Source: Strigamia acuminata (lineage: Eukaryota > Arthropoda > Chilopoda > Geophilomorpha > Linotaeniidae). Taken from it: 60,000 nucleotides of DNA. Below the pieces are notes generated by a model. The model was not told where the DNA came from. It saw only the letters and a program-made list of their open reading frames with translations, and did no database searches. Shown here in pieces: positions 1-11,347 of the stretch (its first letter is position 1; each line of letters opens with the position of its first letter). Location of the stretch: positions 6,776,259 to 6,836,258 of the forward strand of contig OX442320.1 of NCBI GenBank assembly GCA_949358305.1, read 5' to 3'. The translations under genes and the position numbers were made by a program.

Positions 1-343
1 TCTCAAATCGCGCAAACCCAGTCATGTGTGACCTTTAATTTGCACACGGCCACCACTCTCGTCCTAGCCAAACTCGGGAGAATCTGTAATTACGTGACGC
101 CTAAAACGCTCCTGTCTTTTGTTTGGGGCGTCACTTGATGGCACGTGCCTCAAAACGCCTCGCGTACCTTCCATGTCTGCTTTGTTTGAGCGAATAGTTG
201 CGCACTTAACTGTGGTAATATCGTGCACTAACTAAACTTTAAAGACACGGTCCGTCGTTAACGGGAAAGAAATACAGGAAAGAAGAGCCGGCAAAAGAAA
301 AGCAGGCAAAGGGGATGAGTTCACCACGTAAACAAATGAATTT
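1..343. other. Intergenic, no gene seen
   Basis: No coding signal or structured repeat was seen in this left-edge stretch. The minisatellite described next starts at about 344. Confidence 0.5.
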
Positions 344-772
344 TGATGTCTAAATTGAACAAAACGTCTAAAATATATGCCTAAATTGAACAAAACGACT
401 AAAATATTTGCCTAAATTGAACAAAACGTCTAAAATATATGTCTAAATTGAACAAAACGACTAAAATATATGTCTAAATTGAACAAAACGACTAAAATAT
501 ACGTCTAAATTGAACAAAACGTCTAAAATATATGTCTAAACTGAACAAAACGACTAAAATATATGTCTAAATTGAACAAAACGACTAAAATATATGTCTA
601 AATTGATCAAAACAACTAAAATATATGTCTAAATTGAATAAAACGATTAAAATCTGTCTAAATTGAACAAAACGACTAAAATATATGTCTAAATTGACCA
701 AAAGCACTAATAAATAAATTGGATGGAAAATCTAAGTTCCATCAATTGACCACCGCGTCCTATTAAAGCATT
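344..772. repeat. Minisatellite (about 30 bp unit) with one terminal-repeat-like end
   Basis: About a dozen imperfect copies of a unit built on GTCTAAATTGAACAAAACG followed by ACTAAAATATAT run from about 344 to 710. At 743-772 the array is followed by CGCGTCCTATTAAAGCATTT and then CCGGTA. The same end motif borders the related arrays at 9.7-10.0 and 10.7-11.35 kb, so this is probably one end of a minisatellite-bearing transposable element. No matching left end is clear. Confidence 0.7.
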
Positions 773-1324
773 TCCGGTATTTAGTTTGTTACAGTTGGGT
801 TGTTGTGCTTTTTGATTTGATTTTTGGTCGTAGTAAATAATGTGTAATGCAATTTTAACAAGAGCTCAAGTCAAACGAAATGGATCGAGTGACATATTGG
901 AAACGAGCGCAATTAAAAATAGCCAAAATGTAAAATTTACACTCGACTGGCCCTTAACAACCCATTAACATTTTGATTATTTTCAAGCACTCCTTCGCAA
1001 TCGGAAATAACATAAATTTCGAGCTCATTCTACGTGCTAATTAACCGTGACCAAAGTCAAATTACAGCTTGACAGCACTTTGCACAATCACTTGTTTAGC
1101 AATGTTCCTCGTGTTTGCACAATACTATCAATTTTAAAGATCAGCTGCTCATCATTCCATTGATATAACTTCACAGCCATCGTCCCAAACTATAATCAAA
1201 ACTAATCATATCCAACTCTCATATTGCAAACACAAATCTACATCAAAAACGACCCGTTTTATCACGGATCACTCATAGGGCAAATTATAGGCATGTCCTA
1301 GGGTTCCCGAGTAGTAAAAATTGT
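773..1324. other. Intergenic, AT-rich, no gene seen
   Basis: No open frame with splice signals or recognisable motif was found between the two minisatellites. Confidence 0.5.
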
Positions 1325-1925
1325 CAAATTGAGTCTAAAAATCAAACTTTTATGTCTAAAACAAGTAAATGTAATCAAAAAATCAAACTTTTGTGTCTAA
1401 AAATCAAACTTTTGTGTCTAAAAATCAAACTTTTGTGTCTAAAAATCAAACTTGTGTCTAAAAATCAAACTTTTGTGTCTAAAAATCAAACTTTTGTGTC
1501 TAAAAATCAAACTTTTGTGTCTAAAAATCAAACTTGTCTAGAAATCAAACTTTTGTGTCTAAAAATCAAACTTTTGTGTCTAAAAATCAAACTTTTGTGT
1601 GTAAAATAAGTAAATTTAGTCTAAAAATTGAACTTTTGTGTATAAAATAAGTAAACTTAGTCTAAAAATCAAACTTTTGTGTCTAAAAATCAAACTTTTG
1701 TGTCGAAAATCAAACTTTTGTGTCTAAAAATCAAACTTTTGTGTCAAAAATCAAACTTTTGTGTCTAAAAATCAAACTTTTGTGTGTAAAATAAGTAAAT
1801 TTAGTCTAAAAATCAAACTTTTGTGTCAAAAATCAAACTTTTGTGTCAAAAATCAAACTTTTGTGTCTAAAAATCAAACTTTTGTGTGTAAAATAAGTAA
1901 ATTTAGTCTAAAAATCAAACATTTA
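1325..1925. repeat. Minisatellite, 20-21 bp unit
   Basis: Tandem copies of GTCTAAAAATCAAACTTTTGT fill this stretch, with variant units that add TGTAAAATAAGTAAATTTA. The open frames running through it simply read the repeat (repeating KIKLLCL or SKNQTFV peptides) and are not genes. The unit shares GTCTAAA with the 30 bp family at 344-710, so a common origin is possible but not shown. Confidence 0.9.
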
Positions 1926-3546
1926 CATCTTCGAGTACGTTTGTCCACCCATGAGGTACCCCACTGCTAATTACTTCTAAATGCTGACTCCTCCGTAAGC
2001 GCCATCACAAAAAGGTAAAAAAAAAATCAAATCAAATCAAAAATCACTCAGAGCGAAAACACAAGCGATTTTTTTTTACGAACGACACATACGAAATGAT
2101 CTCATCGATCCACTACACACACACACACACATATATATATCAACATTCTCATCACAAGTCCATCATCACATTCCCTTATCATCAACTTGTCAAAATTGGT
2201 TTCAAATCTATACACGTGCATATCCAACATCATCATTTCCTAAACAACTCTACCAGTATTCCTCTCCCGCCCGTCCCCCCTGTACCTCTGCCTCGAGTGC
2301 ACATCCACTTTCATATATCCTAAACCTAAAAAAAAATATTTAAAAAAAAAAAAAAAAAGCGCAATGGATTCTTGTGCTTCGACACTCTACACCGCCCTGG
2401 GGATTGGCTTCGCCTGCAGTTTTGTCACGCTTCTCACCAACCCACGTCTATAAGGGAGACGGCAAAAGTTAAAACTTAATACTTTTTCCCCTTACCCTCT
2501 TGCAGACCTAAGCGGAGAGAGAAAGAGAAAAAAATTGCATTTTGAAATGACAGAAGCGCCATTTTGTCAGCTTCTTAACATAATCTAAAGCCCAGTTGTG
2601 TAAACTCACAAACACTTAATTAAAGCAACGATTTTAACGTTTTGTGCATTATTCATTGCAACGCTAGACTCAATTAAATAAGTGATATCTGATAATATTT
2701 TATTTTTGTTTTTATCTTTTTTTTCTAATGCACCAAGATATAAAATTTAAGGGGTAGTCGTAAATAAACAGAGGTCAGTTGTATCCGCAGTCGAAGTTTC
2801 CCGTCTAAATAATTCAATTTCTGAAATGTAACGGCGCTCTTAAATATTACATACTTTCCACTTTCAAAATAAAAGCACCATCACGATATTATATATTAAA
2901 AATTGTATGCACATCGCGCAGATCGAGATAGTAAAGCCGTAATTAAATTTTAACACCAAAACTACAATCAATAGTTGCATTCCAAATTTCGTTTTAACCG
3001 TTCGATAGACATTTTTATCATAGTTCACGTTGTATTGTTGTAACGTGAATATTGGTATCGTTCTATGATATTATTAGTGGTACATTATTACAGTAACATT
3101 GTTGTGTAAACAAAATTAATAAACATGTCGAAATGGAATCTGCCTCTGGCATTTATTCTGTGGATTATACCAACAAAGGTTGTGGGCCCAGCACGCTTCC
3201 ACTGCGCTTTTTCTAAACACCGAGTCTTAAAAATCTTGCAAAATCTTGCGCGAATTGGGACAAAAATTGATTAAAATTACAAATATCTCGAGAACGAAAG
3301 CTCGGATCGTCAAAAACTAAACACCAAACGAAAAAGCGGAAAAAACCGCACCAGAAACGTTAATTAAACAACACTACCCACAACTAATAATTAATATATA
3401 TTTAATTGAACAATGTAGGCTCTCCATTTATTTTTAGACACCCTTAGTAACCCTCCTTGTTTTATTTGAGCCAGCGGGTATATACAACAGGAAGTGTGCA
3501 TTTCAACATTTTGGTTTAGTCTAGGTTCCTCTAGGTTCCTCTAGGT
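1926..3546. other. Intergenic with short simple repeats
   Basis: Contains a (CA)n-(TA)n run near 2114-2140, a poly-A run near 2340-2358 and otherwise AT-rich DNA. No gene was recognised. Just before the hAT-like element (3520-3546) the phrase CTAGGTTCCT is repeated, overlapping the target-site duplication. Confidence 0.5.
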
Positions 3547-3855
3547 CAGGGTTTCCCAAACGGTGAGGCGCGCCTCACTGGTGGGGCGCGAGCTGATTAT
3601 TGGTGGGGCGCACCCATCATACATGCCTGAATAAAACAAGCTTATTTTGCAAACTTTTGTAAATTTTTAACCAAAATTATATAAAATTATATAAAAAATT
3701 ATACACAGTTTTATGCAAATTTATATTAAAATTTCTTTTTTTCTTTTTTGTAGTATATTTTTTAAAAATTTAATGCACTGGTAGATGAAGTGGGGCGCAG
3801 AAGATCGCCTTGCTTAAAAAGTGGGGCGCGATGCTAAAAAGTTTGGGAACCCCTG
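3547..3855. mobile_element. Non-autonomous hAT-type MITE
   Basis: The 309 bp element begins CAGGGTTTCCCAAAC and ends GTTTGGGAACCCCTG, which are inverted copies with few mismatches. It is flanked on both sides by the 8 bp direct repeat CTCTAGGT (3539-3546 and 3856-3863). CAGGG(G)TTCCCAAA-type ends and 8 bp duplications are standard for the hAT superfamily. The interior carries several GTGGGGCGC motifs and no transposase frame, so it must be mobilised in trans. The intact flanking repeat suggests a fairly recent insertion. Confidence 0.9.
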
Positions 3856-6800
3856 CTCTAGGTCAATAGGCACTGCCAACGTCATTTTTTCCTCGTGCAG
3901 CGGGTCGATGATGGGGAGAAAGTGCCTTTCAATGATCAAGTCAATTTTGCCTGTAGAATTATTTTAATCAGTTCAGTTCTTCCACCTTGGTCTTATCGTC
4001 TTCGCATCCACCATTTATTAAGAGTTAAAACTTCCCAAGCCCTTTAGGATCCTCCAAAAAAGCATAATAATCATTCCCCACAGTCAAAACAAGGCGCATC
4101 GCTTCAATTTTTTCCTTCTATTGCATACACTTGCAAAAATTAAAAAAATTAAAAGCTCGCTTTCTTTCGGTCGGAGTCTGTTGCGAGCTTAAAAGTGCAC
4201 TCCACTGCCTCGGGCTCATGCAGTTTTGCAAACGGATTTATTTTTAAGAGAAAATGTTGTTGCAGTAGCATGAAGCTATGAATAAATCAATGTGCGTCTG
4301 CTTTAGTAATGTTTAAAGACACATGAGGATGATGACACCATTTGCAACTCTCGGTTCGGTCCGTTGGCAAGTTACGTGCTAATTTCGTGCCACAAAAGTG
4401 CATTTATTCGCGTGATCACGGAATTAAATATTGTTCATTTAAAAAAAAAAAGGAAATTTTTCGATAAAATTGGATTTTCAACTTTTTTGAATAGAAAAAA
4501 AAAATCGATGCGAGCTCCAATTGGTTTGCCTTCATTTTCTTTCTCTGGTCATTCGTTGAATGATTACTTTCGACACAATTTGTATCAATTTCACGCCCCC
4601 GTGCTCCCACCTTTTATTCAAACAATCTTGTCGACTCAATCAAGCTTTAAATCAGTGATTGACTAAACGAATATCAAACAAAACCTTTAACATAGAAACT
4701 TTAAAAAACAAAAAAAAAAAAAACCTCGAGCACTTAGAATTTAAAACAAAATAAAAAACGTTAGCCCTTTTTAAAAATCCCTAATCTAATTTTGATAAAA
4801 TTTAAATAAAAAAAAAAAGTAATTTTAGAAATGTTTTTAAAATTTCTTTTCAGCTTTAAAAATAAATTTTCTTTTTTTTAAAAAAAAAAAATACAAAAAT
4901 CAATCAACTAAATGTCACTGCCCCAAATAAAAAACCCCAAATAAAAAAAAAAAATTTTTCTACCCACATTTAACATAATTCAAACTGAAACTGATCTAAT
5001 TTAGTAAATCGATTGCAAATTGAAAATTGAAACCCGAGTGTTCATTGAGTTATATAGGAAATCCTGCGCAACTTCCAGATTGACACCAGGATCAATCAGA
5101 GGCAATCAGTGTGAGATGACGAGCCAAAATATAAGAGAAGGCCGCATCATGGAGTGAAGATGGCAGGATTAACACGTTAATTACACGGTCCACGCTTGCG
5201 TGGCCTCGCCCAGCCACACCATACGACATTATTTTCACAGGACTGCCTCAAAGTTCTCCAGTGGGACGAGTGGACCCAGACGCTAGCAATTACGCTTTCG
5301 CGGCTCATTTACCGTCTCAAATCACCCAATCATCCAATTCGCCATCAATTGCACATTTTTGCAATCAACATTTTATCCATTAATAAACTTTCACCAAAAA
5401 AAATTCCAACTTTTTAGTTTTTACCTCGATAAAAATAAAAATGACTTTTTTGAAAATAATGTCTATTATTATTATAAAATTCCCTCTATTATGATGTATT
5501 ATCATTGTATACTTGAAAATATTGGAGTGGACCATCCAAAATCAATCTTAAAGATGAAAAAAATCAATCGCTACCCACATAAATATTCAACCTCACGAGT
5601 TGTGCAGCAAAACCTGCTTTAAGGCGGAGCTTTTGTGCATTAATCTCAATTTCCAGTGTAAATAGCAGTGTACCGTCCATTTCCTCAAGAGCAATTAACT
5701 ATTAAAATAAACACGGAATATTAGCTCAATTCTGAATTAAACATTCCCTTAATCGTGTTTTTCTTTTTCTCTTTGCATTAATAGAATACTAAGCGCATCT
5801 TTCTTACACCATGAATATTCAATACGGTAACTATTAATTCGTAATACCATTATTAATGCACCGTAATTCTCATAACCAGACTAGCAGACCTGCAACGCGC
5901 ATGCCTGCAATAAAAAAATTACACTCATCTCCACACACTTCTCTTTGGCTAACTCTTTCAATATTGAATAAGAGAAAAGAAGAAAAAAATGAATCTTTCA
6001 TTTGTTTACGCAAAACCAAACCCGAGAAGCGAAAAATAAAATTAAATATCGCAGCAGCGGCAGAACGCGTCTGAAAATTTAATGAAATTCGCAGCAACTG
6101 GCGGCTTGCGAAATGTGCATCAGGTGGACCAGGTTCAACTTGGTTGCGGTTAAGTGTAGAACCGAGACGCATCGGTCTAAGTGTGGCACAAGGTCAAGTG
6201 TGTCCAGTCTGTTTAAGGTCCATCCCTCGCAAAACAACAGCAGGCGTTCCTAACCTAGCGACCTCATCCGATATGGGAAGACACAATCTCTCGATTAACA
6301 TTTCGTCTCGAATCACGTTATAAACTGGACAGACTTTCTTACCAAATTGCTTCAATTACACACCTTAAGTGTGTAACGACATTTTTGAAGCACGCTACCA
6401 CATACATTTCCATTAATTGCCTCGTGTTTAGACTTTCTTCCCCATTCGGCATTCGCTCGCATAACGCTTTATTACACGTGTTTCTCTATTTTCCGCTTCC
6501 TGCCGTTAGGAAATGGTCAATAAACTGCGAAAAACGTCCCAAATTTACTCCTCCTTCCCATTTTACTTAACGCATTTCAAAATGTATTGCGTTTCGCCGA
6601 ATTAAGTACATTAAATAATGCATTTCGTAATACAATTGATAAAACGCATTTCGAAAATGCATTCTATCATTTGCAATATATATCCAGTGTATTATTGTAC
6701 TATATTTAATTTTATTTATTGAAATTCAATTGAATTGGGTATTCGATGATCCAATTTTCAAAACTTGATCGGTTTTTATTATTTCTCTGTTAAATAAATA

Positions 6801-9709
6801 AAGCGAAACTTTATGACGCTTGTGTTCGGGGGAAACGAAGAAGAATAAAAATTATTCGATACTCGAATAAATTTTATTCCGAATAAAAATTTTCCTTCAA
6901 ACTAGAAAGCTGTTTTGACAAGTCTCATCCATAATTCAAATCAAATTTAAGCCTCAAAACATTTGACTCCTACAAGATGGATGCCATGAATGCTCGCGAA
7001 AAAGAATCGTTTGGAAACAAATTGCGTCGATAGTTGCAAGAAACTAAACAAGGCGATAATGACAAAATGCATGCGACTGACTGCAGGAAATGCTAGATGC
7101 ATCACGCCACTTCTACTTATTACATTCCATTGACCACACTTGATTCGGAAATGAACACTTCCTGTTTTCGAGCGTTATTACAAGTTGGCAAATCTGCCCG
7201 GTTTAATCAATGATAAATTCCAAAGGATTTGCCTCGAACCGAATCGATCATCGCTAATGTTATTCACGAAAATCAATCAATAACCACGCCATTCGACCCG
7301 TTTAATGAGGCCTTGACGGGTAAAATAAAAATTTTTAAAAAAAATAAATAAATAAAAAAAAATTGTAATTAATTAAACTTGCAAATTTCCCACGTTTACA
7401 CAACAATAATTTTCTGCGCCGGCAAGCGTGCAGTTTATTTGCGAAATGGTTTTAAACGAATTTAACATGACGGAATTAAATTTAAGTAAACATATCAAAA
7501 GCTAAACACACCACTAAATTACCCTAAAATGTCCCATTAAAAGAAAATTTAAAAATAAAAATTCTAAAATTCTAAAATTCCCAAATTCCAGTCGGTTTTG
7601 GACTTTTAGGGTTAGTTTTTGAAAAGAGTTGTGAAACTGCAGTAATTTCCAATGCGTGTGAGTATCAACAAGTGTTAAATATGGGCAAAATATTTGCTAA
7701 GGAAACGCGATGCATCTTAAGCCATTTTGAATAACCATTAGGTAGTTAATGTTTGAATGACCCACACAACTGAGGCTATCCGTCCATTTACTCGCCTGAT
7801 CTCTCGTTGGTGGATCAGGTTGCGGCTTTCCTGCGGTGTTTATAGTTGGGTTGAGCTTCGAAATGGCTGCCCACCCCTTTCCCTCGTTTCAATAGCAATT
7901 CGCCTTCCGCTGTGCAGTCACGTGCACAAGACATGTTGACGCGATTGCTTCCAGCCCGTTTTATGTGCGTTTTCTACATTTGCATAATAACTTTTTTGTA
8001 AAAAATAATAATAATAATAATAATAACAATAATAATAATAATATTTTTACAAAAATTTACCAGGCCGGGGAAATAAACTTGCAAAAAAAATGCACTTTTC
8101 GAAACTTTGTTTGCAATTTATTGCCGCCATTTCCATATTTCATTAAGACTGACGTTAAATAACTATTCCATATCAATTTGCAACGCGCCCACTCCCATAA
8201 AGACAAACGACAAATTAACTTAAATGAGTTGTGGTCCGCCATTTTGGGTTTTAATTCTCTGATGTTTTTAAAATACGTCTTATTTTGTACATATATATAT
8301 ATATTTTTTTTTTTTAAATTTACGATGATTTTGTTTTGGAAAACTCATTAGACGTTTAAAATTAGTCTTAATTTCAACTTCATTCCACTTGTCGTGCTTG
8401 TGCAATTGCTGCATATATTACTCGATATTAAAATTCTCATTTCATTCAACATCGCCTGTCTAATTCAAGACGACATTACAAACTTAAGAAAATGATCCCG
8501 GGATCTCAAAATATTCCACTTTAAACATTTGTCTCATTTGTCTTTATGGTCGACTCATAATTGTTTTGTATTTCATTCTTTCTGAATGAAAAGAAAAATT
8601 TTAAACCGATTAAAAGCAAGCGTAAGAAGCTTTGTCTTTTCAATTTTGATAAGTAGTCCTTAATCAACAATAAATAATCTTTGCATTTCTTGATTTAAGC
8701 CATAATTATTGATTTAGCGCTCAGAGACCAGGACCTCGAAGTGCAGTGAAGAATTAATGAACTAACTCTAGAGGTTTGCGAGTTGTGATTAAACTATCCC
8801 GAGGTAACTCAGGTTAATGGCTACAATGCTTTATGTTCCAACTTTAGAACGTGTGGTTAGCGGGTCAACCCTTTCGTGCTGTGGTCAAAATTTGTTTAAG
8901 GCGGAATTTCTCCGCCAGATGGCGTCAAATTCGCAAAAAAAGATTTAAAAAAATTTAAAAATAATAACCATTAACCAATAATTAGTTAAAACCTCTCAAA
9001 AGCCTCGCGACTGCCATCTTCAGTGCATCAACGAGACCACCGACGTTGCGAATATAATTAAAATTGGAAATGAAAAAGAGAAAAATAAAAATAACACTTG
9101 AAAATACCACCAGGTGGCGCCACCGACTGCTCGCGAATTAAAACTTGCAACAAGAAGTAAAAAATTGCGAGTAAAACTCCACTTATTCTTGTTTTCTTCT
9201 CTGAACAATCGAGTAATTGCAAAAACGCCTGTTCTAGACTTCTATTCTTAATGAGCACAGAAGGGGGGGAGGAAGGGGGGGGAGTTGTTGAAAAGGGTTC
9301 CAGTCCCAAAATTGCTATGTAAAATTCATCAGGTTGGCAATCATGTTGTGTAAATAATTCAGGCAACCTTCGTCTTACAAACAAAATTAAAAAGTCTAAA
9401 CTAAATCGATATATTTTTTTTTATTCGCATAAAACTATTTTTAGAAAGATTTTCTAGATATTAATTTTAATAGAAAATGATTGGAATCATCATAATAAAA
9501 ACCAGTTTCCCCAACAACAATTCTGTCATAAATTATTACAAATTCTAAAATATATGACGTCATTTCAGCCAACTAGGTAAGCATTCACACGTCTTCCCGG
9601 TGTCATAGTAACCGCATCACCAGCTCCATGCAATAGCGCTCGTGGTAGCAAACAGCCAAACCATCTTTCCGATAATATAAATTACTTTTCTTCTATAGAT
9701 AGATAATAC
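3856..9709. other. Gene-poor intergenic DNA
   Basis: About 5.8 kb of AT-rich DNA in which I found no exon chain. Local features are several poly-A/poly-T runs, an (AAT)n microsatellite near 8006-8042, a short (TA)n near 8290-8304 and a G-rich tract at 9258-9285. Short open frames here have no splice context and no recognisable motif. Confidence 0.45.
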
Positions 9710-10000
9710 ACCGTAAATGCTCTCATTGAACGTGGTATCCTTTACAACACAGGTGTAAATTGAACAAAACGCCTAAAATAAATGTCTAAATTGAACAAAA
9801 CGCCTAAAATAAATGTTTAAATTGAACAAAACGCTTAAAATAAATGTCTAAATTGAACAAAACGCCTAAAATAAATGTTTAAATTGAACAAAACGACTAA
9901 AATAAATGTTTAAATTAACCGAACTCATTTTTAATACTTAAAACACGGGAAAATCTGGGTTTGGCCAATAGAACGCGGGTGTTCTATTAAAGCATTTAGA
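9710..10000. mobile_element. Terminal-repeat element carrying a minisatellite (copy A)
   Basis: The left end is ACCGTAAATGCTCT then CATTGAACG. The right end is GTTCTATTAAAGCATTTAGA, an imperfect inverted copy. Between them are about five units of AAATTGAACAAAACGCCTAAAATAAATGT. Near the right end, AATAGAAC and GTTCTATT flank GCGGGT and form a perfect 8 bp-stem hairpin (9968-9989). No coding capacity is present. Element class is unassigned, and exact ends and any target duplication are uncertain. Confidence 0.65.
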
Positions 10001-10709
10001 CGAAAGAAAACCAATAATATTGAGAAAACTACACATTATTATTTTTTATTATTTAAAAAAAAAATCCTGAATTTTAATAAATAGCTTTCACTGCCCGACC
10101 CATATTTTATTTCATTCCCAAACCGAACAAGAGAAAATTATTAACATCCATTATTTCACCTTAAAAAGCAATTTTTCAGCATTTTCTATTCCAACACTTT
10201 GTCATCCTGTCCTAACAAATCTCCCTCATCTAAAAATCTAATAAAAAAATAATTATCTAAAAAAAAAAAAAAAAATTTATTCGTGAAAACCCTCGAACGG
10301 TGATCTCGAGAACCTGTATAGATTTTCATGCATTGTTCGTCGCAAGGAATGCGGTTGAGGCTCTTCTTCTACCACTGAATAATTCCGCCTCGCATGGCTA
10401 ACGAAGGAAACACGACCCTCGACCGAATTTAATTCAAATTTCGAAACCAAATATTTCACCAAACTCGATTTCATTTTAATCGCTTAAAAAAATCCGAATA
10501 CATTTCCCCAACCCCTCAAAAACCGTGACAACGTCAGAAAATCTTATCCTGCAGCCTTATCGCACATGTCCCAATTCTCAGTCAATTTAATTTTTTCCCT
10601 CCATAAAATAAAATAAAAACTGACCCTTTCTAAATCGATTTTCCCAGCTGCAGTTAACTCCCAAAAATCCATCAAACGTCAATTCTTGTGCATACCTTTC
10701 GGACACAAA
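10001..10709. other. Intergenic between two minisatellite elements
   Basis: AT-rich, with a poly-A run at about 10259-10276. One open frame on the minus strand (10277-10474) was examined, but it has no family motif or splice partners, so it is not called a gene. Confidence 0.45.
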
Positions 10710-11347
10710 ACCGCAAATGTTATAATATAACGCGAGTGTTCTATTCTTCAATTTTTGTGATCTTGGATCAATTTAGACATTTATTTCAGTCGTTTTGATT
10801 AATTTAGACTTTTTTTAGTCCGTTTCATCAATGTAGTCACGTTTTTTAGTCGTTTTGATTAATTTAGACATTTTTTTTAGTCCGTTTGATCAATTTAGAC
10901 ATTTATTTGAGTCGTTTGGATTAATTTAGACATTTTTTTTAGTCCGTTTCATCAATTTAGTCACGTTTTTTAGTCGTTTTGATTAATTTAGACATTTTTT
11001 TTAGTCCGTTTGATCAATTTAGACCATTATTTTAGTCGTTTTGATCAATTTAGACATTCATGTTAGTCATTTTCATCAATTTAGACATTGAATTCAGTCG
11101 TTTTGATCAATTTAGACATTGAATTCAGTCGTTTTGATCAATTTAGACATTGAATTCAGTCGTTTTGATCAATTTAGACATTGAATTCGGTCGTTTTGAT
11201 CAATTTAGACATTGAATTCGGTCGTTTTGATCAATTTAGACATTGAATTCAGTCATTTTGATCAATTTAGACATTGAATTCAGTCATTTTGGTCAATTTA
11301 GACCTCGTTGAATGGGCATCCCGCGTTCTATTAAGAGCATTTACGGT
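10710..11347. mobile_element. Terminal-repeat element carrying a minisatellite (copy B, opposite orientation)
   Basis: The left end reads ACCGCAAATGTTATAATATAA and the right end is CCGCGTTCTATTAAGAGCAT followed by TTACGGT. These are inverted copies of the same end sequence as copy A. The interior holds about 16-18 units of the reverse complement of the copy A repeat, for example CAATTTAGACATTGAATTCA and GTCGTTTTGAT. Variation between units runs in blocks, so neighbouring units are most alike, as expected from slippage or unequal exchange. A hairpin, AATATAAC-GCGAGT-GTTCTATT, sits next to the left end, mirroring copy A. Confidence 0.65.

Noticed and set aside
344-710. Possible CRISPR-like array
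   Set aside because: Units are directly adjacent with no unique spacers and the DNA is from an animal, so it is a minisatellite. The same applies to 1325-1925, 10750-11300 and 23695-23930.
1352-1970. Two open frames with repeating peptides
   Set aside because: They only translate the 21 bp minisatellite, which happens to lack stops in that phase. There is no start context or splicing support.
7965-8162. Open frame with a poly-asparagine run
   Set aside because: The run is an (AAT)n microsatellite; no conserved flanking protein sequence is present.
10277-10474. Minus-strand 65-codon frame between two minisatellite elements
   Set aside because: It has an even amino-acid mix but no recognisable motif, splice partner or polyadenylation signal.
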